DNA of 64,000 nt from Misgurnus anguillicaudatus (GCF_027580225.2 NC_073361.2:34590501-34654500); one strand, 5' to 3'; counted from the first letter of the stretch, positions 10,917 through 23,338 are shown. Made by a program: numbers and translations. The notes: generated from the sequence alone by a model not told the origin.

Positions 10917-12190
10917 ATGGCGAAGTTTAATCCACCATCGAGTTTTTCCTTCGACAAGCCGACGGAATGGATGGATTGGAGACAAAGATTTCAGCGCTTC
11001 CGAACAGCTACAAAGCTGGACAAAGAGGACGGAGAAGTGCAAGTGAGTTGTCTCATTTACGCCATGGGGAGCGAAGCAGAGAACATTTATAAATCGTTTG
11101 TGTTCGCGGAGGAGAGACAGAAAAATGACTTCGCGATCGTCTTGGAAAAGTTTAACGAGTACTTCTTTCCGAGGAGAAACGTCATACACGAACGAGCATG
11201 CTTTCACCAGCGCGTGCAACAACCCGGGGAAAGAGCAGAAGCGTTCATCAGAGCGCTATATGAGCTGTCCGAGCATTGTGAGTTCGGCGCTATGAGAGAC
11301 GAAACAATTCGCGACCGCATCGTGGTCGGCATCTTGGATAAAGATCTCTCTCGGAAGCTGCAATTGATTACCGATCTCACGCTAGCACAAACAATCCAGA
11401 CTGTTCGTCAATCGGAGGAGGTGGCCACACAAGTTAGCATGCAAGGTGAGACGGTGAGCATGGTCAGAGCAGTTGCCAGCACAAGTAAAAAACCTGTGAG
11501 GGGACAGCGCAAACATAAGGACAAAATTCGAGGGGACAGTCATGGAAAATGTGGACAGTGTGGAAAGGCTGTGCATGCAGGCGATGAGCGCTGCCCCGCA
11601 AAGAAAGGTAAATGCCACAAATGCCACAAAATCGGACACTGGGCTAGAGTATGCCACAGTAACAGGTCAGTCAGAGAGGTCACTGAATGTTTTGACCAAC
11701 CCTCATACTTTCTGGGTTCAGTTTACAATGTAAACAAACTAGAAGAGCAGTGGATGGTGCAGCTGCTGATAGGGGAGACCCCTGTAAAATTTAAAATAGA
11801 TACGGGTGCTGATGTAAATATTGTAGCGGAGGAGACTTTCAGCACATTAGTCCCAACAAAAGCACTAGAGCCAGTCAATGTTACGCTGAATAGCCCAGGG
11901 GGAAAGCTAGCCTGCATAGGTCAGTTCCAAGCCACCGCAGTGTACAAAGGACGGTCGTACCCATTTTCTGCTTATGTGGTCCGTGGATACAATGTCAATA
12001 ACCTGCTAAGCCGGACGCTATCAGCTGACATGAACCTTGTACGGAGAGTGGAGGAGGCAAACAGAGTGGCTTCCGAGCACTACGATGCATTTGGTGAGCA
12101 TGGCACACTCAAGACCGACCCTGTCAAAATTCAGTTAAAAGACTCTGCATCACCATTTGCAGTAGCCTACATGCTGAGAGACGTGTTCCA
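10917..12190 (+). CDS. Gypsy Gag with zinc knuckle and aspartic protease
   Basis: This encodes the structural Gag of the retrotransposon particle followed by its protease. The ATG at 10917 lies 22 bp after the LTR. The retrotransposon Gag region (WMDWRQRF near residue 18, ERAEAFIRALYELSEHC near 100-120) is followed by a cysteine-rich stretch and a canonical CX2CX4HX4C knuckle, CHKCHKIGHWARVC (about residue 233). The protease active site DTGAD is near residue 295. The frame runs on to a stop at 12212, but homology leaves this frame at about 12170-12190, where pol continues in another frame. The one-base offset could be an inactivating indel or a programmed shift, and no slippery motif is obvious. 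Confidence 0.9.
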
Positions 12191-12196
12191 ATACCA

Positions 12197-14830
12197 ATGC
12201 TGGAAATGGTGAAAGAGGAGCTGCAGAGGATGGAGAAGAATGGCGTCATAGAGCGGGTGACACAACCAACGGAATGGTGTGCGCCAATGGTTCCTGTTCT
12301 GAAGAAAAATGGCAAAGCCCGCATTTGTGTGGATCTTAAAAGACTAAATGAAGCAGTAAAACGAGAACATTTTGTGCTACCTACAGCAGACGAGATTATT
12401 GCTAAACTGAGCGGCGCCAAAGTTTTCTCCTCCTTAGACGCAGCCAGCGGATTTTGGCAGATCCCTCTCCATCCAGATAGCTGCAGACTTACCACTTTTA
12501 TCACGCCATTTGGTAGATATTGTTTCAGGAAGCTTCCTTTTGGGATTTCTAGCGCCCCAGAGATCTTCCAGAGGAAAATGCAGGAGACGCTCCAAGGGCT
12601 GGAGGGGGTAGAAGTCTTCATGGATGACATACTGGTCTACGGGTCTTCCCTGGAACAACACGACTCCCGCTTGGAACAAGTGCTGCAGAGAGTGGAGTCT
12701 ACAGGGTTAAAACTGAATCCTGAGAAGTGCACATACAGACAAAGCCAACTTCGGTTCCTGGGACACATTATTAATGAGACAGGGGTACAGCCAGATCCAG
12801 AAAAGGTGGATGCCATCAGGCAGCTGCCACCACCCAAAAATGTGCAGGAACTGAAGAGGGTGCTTGGCATGGTAAATTACTTGGGAAGGTTCATTCCCAA
12901 CCTCTCAACTGTCTGCCAGCCGCTGTATGAATTACTCAGACAGAAAAGTTTGTGGATGTGGACACACACGCAGCAGACAGCTTTTGAAAACATCAAAGAG
13001 CTGCTCATGAAGGCACCAGTTCTTGCATTTTATGATATCACTAAGACCACTGCCGTCTCAGCTGATGCGAGCAGTTATGGACTTGGAGGGGTGCTCATGC
13101 AGCTCCACAATGAAGGATGGAAGCCGGTAGCATACTGCTCCAGATGTCTCACTGATGCAGAAACTCGATATGCACAAATCGAGAAAGAATGTCTGGCTGG
13201 CGTGTGGGCGTGTGAGAAGTTCGAGAAATATCTGTGCGGCCTGGATGAGTTTAAGCTGTTGACAGACCATAAGCCACTGGTTCCTCTCATTAACAATAGG
13301 AGCCTTGACAATGTTCCAGTACGATGCCAGAGACTTTTGATGCGTCTGATGCGATTTAAGCCCAAAGCAGAATATGTACCAGGCAAGACGCTTGTCGTTG
13401 CAGATACACTGTCGAGGAGCCCACAAACTGCTCACACTAAGGAAACAGAAACACATGCTGAGGTGGAGCGTTATGTGAACGTGGTAATACAGGGTATACC
13501 TGCGACGTTCCATAAAATCGACTGTATCAGAAATGCTACAACAGAGGATGGTGAGTTGCAAGCCGTAATCAAGCTGATCAGAGCTGGATGGCCACTACAC
13601 AAGAGCCAAGTCCCAGTAGCAGCCAGAGAATACACAATAAAAGCGGAGCTCTCAGAGCATGATGGTTTAGTGATCAAAGGTAGGAGAATCGTTGTGCCAA
13701 AGGCGATGAGATCTGAGATTTTGGAGAAGATTCACGAAGGTCACCAGGGCCTTACAAAGTCTAGAGAGAGAGCACAGGAGTCAGTGTGGTGGCCAGGAAT
13801 TTCAGTGGATATAAAGAATGCTGTGCTGTCATGTCAGATATGCCGTGAGCTGAGGAACGCACAGCAGAAGGAGCCCCTGATCTCCACACCACTCCCGGAC
13901 AGACCCTGGAAAAAGATTGCAGCTGATCTTTGTGAACATCGTGGACAGAATTATCTAATTGTGTCTGATTACTATTCCAGATTTCTAGAGATACTACACT
14001 TACCTTCCACAACGACATCTCAGGTCACACAAAAGTTGAAGGCCGTCTTTGCCAGATTCGGGATTCCAAATGAGGTGGTGAGTGACAACGGTCCTCAGTT
14101 TTCCAGTGCTGAGTTCCAGGAACTGGCCAAGCAACTGGATTTCAAACACTGTACATCAAGCCCTCACCACCCCCAAGGTAATGGTCACATCGAAAGGGCT
14201 GTGCAAATAGCAAAACGAATCCTGAAGCAGACAGATCCTCTGGTAGCTCTCATGTGCTACCGATCAACCCCATGTGCCACTACAGGAGTCAGCCCGGCGG
14301 AACTTCTTATGGGAAGGAAGATCAGAACAACGCTTCCAACCCTAGAGAGAAATCTTCAACCTAGGTGGCCAAACAGGAAGTCTGTCATGTTAAAAGACAA
14401 AATGGAGAAAGACAGACAAGCTTTCTACTATAATCGTCGTAATGGAGCTAAAAATCTGTCTCTGCTGAGACCGGGTGACACCGTTCTTACCAAGGTGGAC
14501 CATGAGAAGGTCTGGGCTTTGCCAGCAGTGATTAGGCAGGAAAGTGTAACACCTCGTTCCTATGTCATTGAGACAGAACAAGGAGCAGCACTGAGACGTA
14601 ACCGACGTCATTTGCAAGCTGTACCAACACCAACCCTGATAACCAAACAGACTGTGGACGCAAATCCACCACAAACACAAGGGTCTGTTGATTTTCAGCC
14701 TACTCATACTGATGCAACGGTGTCTGTACCAGCCCAAACATGCGGGAAAACATTGCCTGACCCAAAGTCTGGACTGATGCTAACTAGGTTTGGACGAGTC
14801 AGTAAGCCTGTTGTCAGGCTTGATCTGTGA
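12197..14830 (+). CDS. Gypsy Pol: reverse transcriptase, RNase H, integrase
   Basis: This polyprotein copies the element RNA and integrates the DNA. Domains in order are the RT with ICVDLKRLNEAV (about residue 48), PFGISSAPEIFQRKM (about 113) and the catalytic FMDDILVY (about 140); RNase H with SADASSYGLGG (about 288) and TDHKPL (about 355); an integrase zinc domain with HEGHQG and CQICRE (about 512-547); and a DDE core with SDYYSRF (about 591), VVSDNGPQFSS (about 626) and GNGHIERA (about 660). All catalytic acids are present and 877 codons are open. The true upstream part (PIPMLEMVKEEL context) begins a few codons earlier, joined to Gag by a one-base frameshift near 12170-12190. Confidence 0.93.
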   Translation: MLEMVKEELQRMEKNGVIERVTQPTEWCAPMVPVLKKNGKARICVDLKRLNEAVKREHFVLPTADEIIAKLSGAKVFSSLDAASGFWQIPLHPDSCRLTTFITPFGRYCFRKLPFGISSAPEIFQRKMQETLQGLEGVEVFMDDILVYGSSLEQHDSRLEQVLQRVESTGLKLNPEKCTYRQSQLRFLGHIINETGVQPDPEKVDAIRQLPPPKNVQELKRVLGMVNYLGRFIPNLSTVCQPLYELLRQKSLWMWTHTQQTAFENIKELLMKAPVLAFYDITKTTAVSADASSYGLGGVLMQLHNEGWKPVAYCSRCLTDAETRYAQIEKECLAGVWACEKFEKYLCGLDEFKLLTDHKPLVPLINNRSLDNVPVRCQRLLMRLMRFKPKAEYVPGKTLVVADTLSRSPQTAHTKETETHAEVERYVNVVIQGIPATFHKIDCIRNATTEDGELQAVIKLIRAGWPLHKSQVPVAAREYTIKAELSEHDGLVIKGRRIVVPKAMRSEILEKIHEGHQGLTKSRERAQESVWWPGISVDIKNAVLSCQICRELRNAQQKEPLISTPLPDRPWKKIAADLCEHRGQNYLIVSDYYSRFLEILHLPSTTTSQVTQKLKAVFARFGIPNEVVSDNGPQFSSAEFQELAKQLDFKHCTSSPHHPQGNGHIERAVQIAKRILKQTDPLVALMCYRSTPCATTGVSPAELLMGRKIRTTLPTLERNLQPRWPNRKSVMLKDKMEKDRQAFYYNRRNGAKNLSLLRPGDTVLTKVDHEKVWALPAVIRQESVTPRSYVIETEQGAALRRNRRHLQAVPTPTLITKQTVDANPPQTQGSVDFQPTHTDATVSVPAQTCGKTLPDPKSGLMLTRFGRVSKPVVRLDL

Positions 14831-15104
14831 GGACTTTGAATGCCTTATGCTCAGTTACTGGTTGCGCTACCTGGTTAAAGGGTGCACTTTTCTGATACTA
14901 AACCTGTTTGTTCTGTTCTTTGGACTGATGGGTGTTTCAGTACGTGACTTCTGGGTTTTGGGTTATGTTTATGTGCGATTTATATATATCTATATATATT
15001 TCTATATATATGCTGTTTTGTTTTGCAGGGCATTTTGCTGTCGCAGGGTTACTGTGGACTGACGTCTATATGTTTGTTTACCTTTATGTGGCTAAATATA
15101 TAAC

Positions 15105-15130
15105 AAAAAAAAAAAAAAAAGGGGGGGAGA
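15105..15130 (+). other. Gypsy polypurine tract
   Basis: An A-run followed by gggggggaga abuts the 3' LTR start at 15131. This is the expected primer for plus-strand DNA synthesis. The preceding 270 bp (14831-15104) are non-coding and contain a TATA-rich microsatellite-like stretch near 14980-15010. Confidence 0.85.
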
Positions 15131-15305
15131 TGTCATGTGATGGTGTAACACTGTTCCTTTAAGGGAGAGTGACGGCAGCACGGAAGAGGTGTGTCTAGGG
15201 GAAACTTGAGTTGTCTATACAGAGAGAGATTGTGGAGTTGTTGTAGCATGTTGTTAATAAACGAATGTTCATCTGAAGAAATCGCATATTAATGGTCATT
15301 TTACA
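15131..15305 (+). repeat. Gypsy 3' LTR
   Basis: This is a 175-bp copy of 10721-10895, followed by the target duplication cactc at 15306-15310. Confidence 0.93.
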
Positions 15306-15350
15306 CACTCCACTTGCATCCGTCGTTGGGCTTGTGGGTGGTACCTTACA
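15306..15350 (+). repeat. Element X 5' LTR, last piece
   Basis: These are the last about 45 bp of the 5' LTR (ccacttgcatccgtcgttgg through ggtaccttaca), identical in sense to 31004-31043 of the 3' LTR. Confidence 0.9.
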
Positions 15351-15353
15351 GCT

Positions 15354-15371
15354 TGGTGATCCCGACGTGAT
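15354..15371 (+). other. Element X primer binding site for tRNA-Trp
   Basis: The 18 bases tggtgatcccgacgtgat lie three bases after the LTR end. They match the complement of the tRNA-Trp 3' end (expected tggtgaccccgacgtgat) with one mismatch. This fixes the orientation of X and confirms that the flanking repeats are LTRs. The tRNA assignment is from memory of the vertebrate tRNA-Trp sequence. Confidence 0.8.
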
Positions 15372-18300
15372 GACGTATACCACGGGACGTGATGACGTAG
15401 TACACCCGAACAAGTGACGTGGTACTCCAGGAAGCTTTCCAGCGCGACATTTCAACCATAACAGAGTATTCCATTCATCGCAAAATAGGAGTTTTAAACG
15501 TCTACCTTTCTGTCTGCAGCTGTGTTGGTAAGTTGATTTTATTTGCCTATTAGAAATGTTGAGGGTGAGCATAAACGCACCCGTATGTTGTAGAATGGGA
15601 CGTTAAACTCCCATTGAAAGTCCGGAGAAATCCGGTTAGGCATGAAAATTGGAATAACAACACAGCTGTCAGAGAAATAATAACCTTGCGGATAAGGAAA
15701 TAATATATTTCCTCGCGCTTCGAATCAAACATCATCTCCTGTGTTTACACTCTGTAGGAGTGAATATTACATGGACTAATGACTAAATGTTATCGTGGTA
15801 CATTACACAAAGTCGTAAATTTGAGTCTAAAAGTGGAAACATCGCCGTGGCGATTATCTATTTGCTTCGTGGAACGATCTCGCAATTATATCGGAAAACC
15901 ATAAAGTATTAGAATATCCGTGAATAATAAAAATCCAGTCGGATGACAAAACTCCGTGCCCAAGTCAATGCGTCCATGTATGTAAACAAACCTGCGCAAA
16001 ACAGGCGATATTAACTCTGTTAATGGAAATACACAGCATGACAACAGCAGTGTAGATGAGAATAAATTCCCTTTGTTAGCAAATTAAAGATCTTTTGTTT
16101 GTTAAAGCAACGAAAGATAAACTTAAAATGGAGTAACATCTTCCAAATTTTATTCTGGTTCTCAAATAAGGGTTAACATTGAATTAATACAGTAATAACT
16201 ACATTTAAACTCCCTGCATGAGATTTTTTGTTGTTCACAGCACATGTGCAACATTTAAAGGAACAAACTCCTTCAGAGTAAGAATTAACTTAATTAAAGT
16301 GATGGTGTTTAAACTACAGTGTACATTAAGGTGTTTGCATATGAGAAGTGGATTTCGAGTTTACATGATTGATATGACAAGAACAAATGTTCGTATTAAT
16401 CTTTATAGGATCATTAAATGCAGCAAACTATACAGTTTACATACTATACATGATGAGTTAAGGAGATAATTGTAATTATGGAGAATGAAGGAGAGATGGA
16501 AGTGTATAAATGATTGAAGGCAGCATTCTTGGGGTTAGAGGTTCAGTGCATGCAGAGTGGAACTAAATGTTGGATATTAAGCAAGTAGGGAGATAGAGAT
16601 TTGTAACAAATCGATTGATATGGATTGATTAGGAGTGATTTTGTTAAAGAACACTCAGAACTGGATAAGTGTAGATAGAATGGAACCAGGAAGTTTTGTT
16701 ACAATTCCTTAATTAATGCAGGATTTCTCATTGTGTAAATAAGGTAAATTGAGGTAAAGCTTTGACTGATGCACAGCAAAATAATGATGAAACTGCTAAA
16801 ATGGTCAATAAAACACCTGTGATCAGAAAGTTTCACCACTAAGATCAAAGGGCTTTAACCCCCTCTCAGAAAAGATCTGCTGTTTCTCCTTGATTCAAGG
16901 GAAATATTTTTAGCTTGGTTGTAACACATAAAATACATCATTATTTTCTGTGAATCAATCAAAGTGATTTAAGGCAATGATTTAACATGATATACAGTAC
17001 AGCGGTGTTAAAAGTTCTAGGCCTAGTCCTTTCTTTATGAGATTATGGGAATTGTCAAATAAACAATTTAGTCCAGTTGTCTAGAGATTGTTGAAGCTGA
17101 GTCTTTGTTTCTCTATGAGATTGTGGAAATTGTTAAAGAGCAATTTGTTGTCTAATTGTCTAAAGATTGTGAAAATCATAAAAATAGAGCTTATAGCTGA
17201 GTCCTGAGATCACAGCAGGAATACAGAATTCCTGTTTAAAGTGAATCAGTGGGAGCTAGTAAAAGTGTTTTTAGACCTCTGTATGTCTTCAGGCTAAAAG
17301 TTTATGACTTTAAAATCTATAACAAAATTTGTGTGTATGTGCTGCGGTGCATTGCATCCTAAAAACAACAGAGAACTGTTGCTGTTAGTAGACCTGTTAA
17401 TGCAGCTGCTACTGCAGGGTCAATTCACAGAAATGTGCTCTCAATTTTGCAAAAGTACCATCATTCTAGAAGCCCTTGAGACCAGTTATAACATTTATTT
17501 TAATTAATATTATTTTTAATATAATGTAATTTATATTATAATTACATTATAATATATATTATATTATAATGGCCAGACAGGCCTAATATGGTGAAAAATG
17601 ATGCATTACATGCATTTCAAACTTACATGATTAAAACCCACAAAAAGGCCCAGGGAATATTTAGATTCAGATTTATTTGGTCCACTATCTCGTGCCAAAA
17701 CGGGGGTATGTGTATGTTTTTTGCTTGTTGTTCGTTTTGTGGTTTATTGTTGTTTCGTTTTGTGGTTTATTGTTGTTTGTTTGTTTGTTGTTGTTTGTTT
17801 GTTGTTGTTTGGCTTTGTTTTTTGCTTTGCAGGAACACTGATAATATCATGGCACAAGATAGCAAACCAAACAACTCTTTTATAAATTTGAAACATCAAT
17901 TTAAACTGAATCTGATCAGTCAATGTACTTTTATAGTTGGTTAAAACTGTGGGAAATGTTAAATCATCAGAAATTACAGTCCTACAGGTCACAGAGATTG
18001 AAAAGTTTAATAGTGTGTACCATAAACAGACATCACAGCAGTTAAACATATGAGCTGACGGTACTGAGAACAACTCAGAGTAAAGCCATTTAAGTTTAAG
18101 ATTAAAAAGTTAATCCAGAAATTTCCCCAGCAAAACTGGGACTTCTTATGCTCACAGTTTAAATGCAAATGCAGTTTATGGTGTTATACACACTCATACT
18201 AAAACAACATAGTCAAATATAACAGAAAATTCCCAACTTAATCTGGCCTCTGAAATTAATTTGCAGAAAGTAATGATACAAATCTTCTTACCAGGAAGAA

Positions 18301-20243
18301 TTTACACCCTAATGCATTGCTGTCATTGATAGCTGTGTGATAGTGACATCATTTTAAACTTAAGATGATGCCATGTCTTAATGCAAATTGCCCAAAATTT
18401 TAGAAATTAATGTTTCTTTGTCTGTTATCTTAACTTTTTTCCTTTCAGGTGGATTACTATGACTCCTTAAGAGTCCTGAAACTAGAGACGTGTCTGAGCC
18501 CAAATACAGGCACAAACCTAAAATGCAGGAGGTGGGTGTGATAATGCTTTGTGGGGTCATACACATCTCACAGTAATAAACTACTATATTCATTATATGA
18601 CCTCCCGATGTAGCATCGGAACTAAAATTTTGCAACACAGATTACTTTAGGTTAGAATCCACCCACTTCCAGGCATGAACATGTAATGCACATATTTTCA
18701 CCATTGCAACAACATAACACTGCGACCTGGTATAAGTTTTAAAACTATCCAGGCTTAAAACATCACACATATGTATGATTAATGACTTACAATCCAAACT
18801 CTAGAGTTTGTCATACATGCAAACCCATTTAGCATCTCACACATAGGAGAGAAAATTGATTTTAATTTCATGGTAATATAAACTATTGGGTCAATTTTCT
18901 CTTGAACTACATGAAACATTTCAGTGTGCATGGAACATATGTATGGTTATAGTCACACATCAATTGTTTTGTCTCTAATGGTACAAATACAGGTAAAATA
19001 CGAACTATTAATTGATTACATAAGACCTATTTCAGATTAAAATAAGTAAGTGAAGAATGAAATGGCTAGCATGGCTGCAGACATGTCTAAACATTTCAAA
19101 CTTTACAAAATGGTTATATTTGAAGTGCTGGCACTTCTAATGATCAATCACATTAATCAGACACCTTACCATTGAATGTGACTAAACCAACATATATGTA
19201 CAGAATTATTTGACAACATGCAAAGAATTATTGACAATGGATAAATAAGAAATTCAGAAATTATTTGATTTAAGTTTAAGTTGTCTGGGTATGTTTTAAG
19301 TACTTAATTGAATTTTTAGATATACATGGTTAACTTGCATTTCAAGGTTTTGAGTAATTCTATTATTATTAAAATTATAAATATATCATATTATATATAC
19401 TTTAGTATAAATATCTGTATTTTTTATACATATAATTTACATTTATTTGTATTATATTTGAATGGTATTGTTATTATATGCTTTAATGATGTATACCACT
19501 GGTAAATATGCTAGTTAAAATAACTTTTGCCACTCTCCCTTTAAAATACACAGATTATATCAAAATTCCACTCTATGTTCAATATGCATAGTAGTGAAGA
19601 GTTTGGTAATGGGATCACCTTTTGGGACAAATTATTTTGAAAAAGGAAAGGAGACCTTATTTACCATTCGCACCAATATCATGAAACATCTAATAATGTC
19701 ATGTGTTATTGTAATCCAAGGAAAGTCAAGTTCGTCAGTGTTCAGTCATTTCATGGTCATGTGTCTTATATTCTAATTCCCTCTCATACAGTGGTGCATT
19801 CTCAGTGTGAGGAATTCCTTCACCTACGGAGGTCTGACTTTTCTATCAAAAAAATACCTTCTGCCAATAGGTAACAGAGGACTGTTCAAAAGGTCAGGAA
19901 AATATCCAGGGGAGGACCCCATTAGAGACAGATGCTTCTAAATGTTGAGAGGAGACAGCTTCCATGAACAGAGCACATGCGTTTGGCTGACACAATGGAC
20001 TTTGTACAACAAATTTCAACCAGATCCATTTGGGAGATTATCTAACTACGAGAACCACAGAGATTCTGTCCATCACAGACACCTGTTCAGCACAGTTAAG
20101 TTCCTGCTTTGATATCTGCAGGCATTGTTTAACATTACAGGTGTTCATCTTGAAAAGACTGTTACATTTACAAAGGACGTATGGAGACCCAAGAAGTCCA
20201 CCCAAAATGACCCCTTGGGTTCTCTGACAGTTTCCCAATGGTC
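15372..20243 (+). other. Element X internal region, no recognisable coding capacity
   Basis: These 4.9 kb should hold gag and pol, but the longest frames are about 60-125 codons and none resembles retroelement proteins. Visible features are a diverged direct repeat of about 90 bp at about 17025-17190 (tttatgagattatggg / tctatgagattgtgg), a GTT-rich stretch at 17725-17825, AT-rich palindrome-like sequence at 17500-17570, and an AT-rich block at 19340-19480. This looks like a large non-autonomous derivative that keeps only the cis signals needed for mobilisation. Confidence 0.7.
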
Positions 20244-20254
20244 AGGGGAGGAGA
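20244..20254 (+). other. Element X polypurine tract
   Basis: aggggaggaga sits immediately before the 3' LTR start tgtagg at 20255. This is the expected position and composition for the plus-strand primer. Confidence 0.85.
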
Positions 20255-20455
20255 TGTAGGACAGGTGGACAAGTTTTGGTTTTGGAGCTGGACCATAAAA
20301 CAATAAAAAACACATTCTGTGTCTATTTTTGAGAGACGTGTTGTCTCTCTCCACAGGGGTCACGGATACACAGGAACTGATCTGTATTTCACCCCCTCTC
20401 TCTTCTCCTTTAAGGTTTTGGTTACTGGAAATATACTAAACACATGTAACATTGG

Positions 20456-21443
20456 CAGTGTTGGGGTTAGTTACTCAAAAAAGTAATATATTACTTATTA
20501 CATATTACTCTCAAAAATAGTAATGCCTTACTTTACTTTATTACTCCCTGGAGCAAGTAACTAGTTATATTACTAGTTATATTACTAGTTACATTTTTTT
20601 TCTGGGCAAGAATGTTTATTTGGGCAAGCCACGGCCAAGAAAACATCCAAACACAAAACTCCCAAATCAATAAAAATTTACAATTTTATTAGATTAAATT
20701 TGATAACAATTTACTCATTCAAAATACAGCGATGACAACAGGTTGCAATTATTTTTAGATGGACACCTTTAAATGGACAGCTGATAAAATAATGACGGTT
20801 CACAATAAATTATTTCCTGATTAAGACTTCCAAGAGTTCTGTATTCTTAGCAGGGGGATACCATGATGTTAGTGCACATTATTTACCCACCCACTATACA
20901 CAGCAATGCACAGCAAATTCATCCAACACCCAAACATATAAATATATCAATTTAACACTGCAAAGTAATAAATACACAATCAATTCAATAAATATCATTA
21001 ATATCACTCAAGCTAAAGACACAGCCTTCGTCAATTACGGTAAAATTGATATACAAAATTGATGGGATAAACAACCTGCACGCAACCCCTGTTTACATAC
21101 AAACAAACAATGAAATGAGCGCCGGGAGACCGTGGCATAACCTCACATTCATCAAGGTCTCCACGGCGAGAAAACCCACCGTAAATACACCACCTTTTAA
21201 TACAACATAAAAATTACTGCTGGCTTCCTTACCCGCTACCGGACGTGGGGCACAGCGTTCGGAGAAACATTAAAGAGTGTGCACTTCACCGTAAAGTTAT
21301 TTTCCTTCCGTTGAACATAATAAAATAATGACTGAATCTCCTCCCGTCGTAACTAGCGAACCTTCCTCTGAAAAAAAGCTTGCCATTGTTGACGCTTCCA
21401 TTTTCCCGATCTGTTACTTTGTAACGCGTTACACCCAACACTG
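20456..21443. mobile_element. Non-autonomous hAT-type DNA transposon
   Basis: This 988-bp insertion starts cagtgttggggtta and ends cacccaacactg, giving terminal inverted repeats of about 10-11 bp. An exact 8-bp target duplication aacattgg flanks it (20448-20455, 21444-21451). Eight bases is diagnostic of hAT-type integration. The empty site, cacatgtaacattggatata, is at about 3823-3845 in the other LTR. Subterminal TTACT/GTTAC repeats (20475-20590) are typical of fish elements of this group. No transposase frame is present, so mobilisation would be in trans. Confidence 0.93.
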
Positions 21444-22359
21444 AACATTGGATATATCATATGTTGTGATGCTACAAAGGTTTCATCTTCATGTTTGGTG
21501 TTGTTTTAAAGGTCATGGTGCGATGGTTAAAAAGGTCTAATTTCTATAATGCTAAGAGAAAGTATATCAAAGTTTAAAACTTAAGACATAATCTGTACTC
21601 CTGTGATGGGTGTCAACTCATGAGGAGATCTAGATTACAGATGGTTAACAGTCCCATTTGGTGCTCCTTCAGGTCACGAGAACCGACCAACCAAATCCTG
21701 TTTTGAGATTTTATTATTCTTTGTCTCATTCTGTGTATATAAGGTGGCTTGGCAAGAGACTCTGGGAAGTATTCTTTAGTAAGAATCTTCCCCACACTTT
21801 GGGTGTGTGTATTCAGACATTATGGAAGTATTCTTTAGCAAGAATCTTCCCCACACTTTGGGTGTGTGTATTCAGACATTATGGAAGTATTCTTTAACAA
21901 GAATCTTTCTAAACCATTTTGGGTATATTATATTCACGATGGAAGTACTCTGTAGCCAGAGTGTCTATTGCCAGGTATGACTTTGTAACTTTTGCAACTG
22001 TTGATCATTTTAATTAATTGGAATTGAATCAAATTCTGTATGATATTGTTTAATTTATGTTTGAAGCTGAAACCTGCCTGGTATAATAAATTGTTACATT
22101 TGATTCATCTGAATTCTTCAGGAATTGTATTGATTTATTTTAATTCTTTCAGAAATTATTATTTCCAGTAGATTAGAAGGAGTCTGATATTACCGCAAAA
22201 TAAGTATGTCATGATATGTACACACTGGTGTTTTGATGTTGAATGGAGCAGGTAGCACATTCACCAGGACTCTCAGATTTATGTCTATCACCTGCCTTAG
22301 CAAGTTGCATGATCGTGACTAAAGTAACTATTTTTATGATCGGAGCAAGCATGGGGCGG

Positions 22360-22885
22360 TGTTGTGGTTTTCCTTTTCCTCAAATGAAACAATCTTCAGT
22401 CTTAGGTTCTGATTTCAAGAGATAGACTTTTATTTTCCGGACAAAATAATAAGCCGAGCCTGCCTGATGAAACCTCCCAGAACCAGCCTGGCCGGCCTGG
22501 GAGGGATCTCAAAACCAGTCTGAACCTCTGAGCCAGGCTTGGTAAATATATATGGTCTTTGTCCCTCCCCTCCATATGCTTTAACAATATGTTTCTGTTC
22601 AGGCAAGACCCACATGACATTCCTCAGACCAGTGTCTTGTTCCCATGACCTATTTGCCCTTTGGCTGAAACCCTTTGTGCCTGTTCAGATGGCTCTTTAA
22701 ACTACCATGAAACCTGATCACACACAGCTGTTCTTAAATCCACACAGAGATAAACTCCTGACTCACATACAGCCTAACACATGACATAATGCATAACTTC
22801 ATGGAAAACAAATTGCATGTGATTATAATGGTAAACTCATATTCATCATATTCATGTAGATTGGGATTAAAATAAAACTTCTTCA
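22360..22885 (-). repeat. Element C 3' LTR (plus-strand left copy)
   Basis: This 526-bp LTR is followed on the plus strand by taatccccgctctgagg. Read on the minus strand, this gives a purine-rich cctcagagcggggatta just before the LTR, a weak polypurine-tract candidate. The small frames inside it recur in the other LTR copy because of LTR identity and are not genes. Confidence 0.85.
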
Positions 22886-23218
22886 TAATCCCCGCTCTGA
22901 GGCTTAATTTAGCCTCACCTTTCCTGTTTATTTTAATCCGGAGTGCAGTTTCATAATTCAGCGTTTCAATTATTAATATCTTGTGGCTAAAGAAAGCCAC
23001 TATACCTTACCAATTACTGAATTATGCCACTGCACTTCGAACTATGGACAATAAGACAAACATCTTTCCATTCTCATTTTGACTTGAATGTAAAAGTAAA
23101 AGTACTTAAGCCCTAAACAGTTTGTGCGCAATTGGTTCTACGCTTACAGTTATCATTTTAGCTATGTAGAGTATATGATAAAGCATCGTAAATGTAAATT
23201 CAACGTTAATGAATCCAA

Positions 23219-23338
23219 GTAAAAAATAATAAAAACACAAGTAAAGTATGCATAATAAACACAAAATAAATGTTAAAGTAAAAAAATAATAAAAACACAA
23301 GTAAAGTATGCATAATAAACACAAAATAAATGTTAAAG
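23219..23338. repeat. 60-bp tandem duplication
   Basis: The unit containing aaaaaataataaaaacacaa and gtaaagtatgcataataaac occurs twice head to tail with a period of exactly 60 bp, nearly identical. It lies inside element C. Confidence 0.9.

Larger units (their letters stand above)
10721..15305 (+). mobile_element. Near-intact Ty3/Gypsy retrotransposon with 175-bp LTRs
   Basis: This 4585-bp element has two 175-bp LTRs (10721-10895 and 15131-15305) that differ at two positions by eye. It has a primer site just after the 5' LTR, gag-protease and pol frames, and a polypurine tract (about 15105-15130) just before the 3' LTR. The LTRs begin tgtcatg and end ttttaca. The 5-bp duplication cactc (10716-10720, 15306-15310) flanks it. 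The other LTR of X at about 30998-31004 gives the empty site. Few LTR differences indicate recent insertion. One frameshift separates the two frames. Confidence 0.95.

Noticed and set aside
15354..15371. tRNA gene because of the tRNA-like sequence
   Set aside because: Only the 18-base complement of a tRNA 3' end is present, next to an LTR, so it is a primer binding site. The same applies at 30116-30133.
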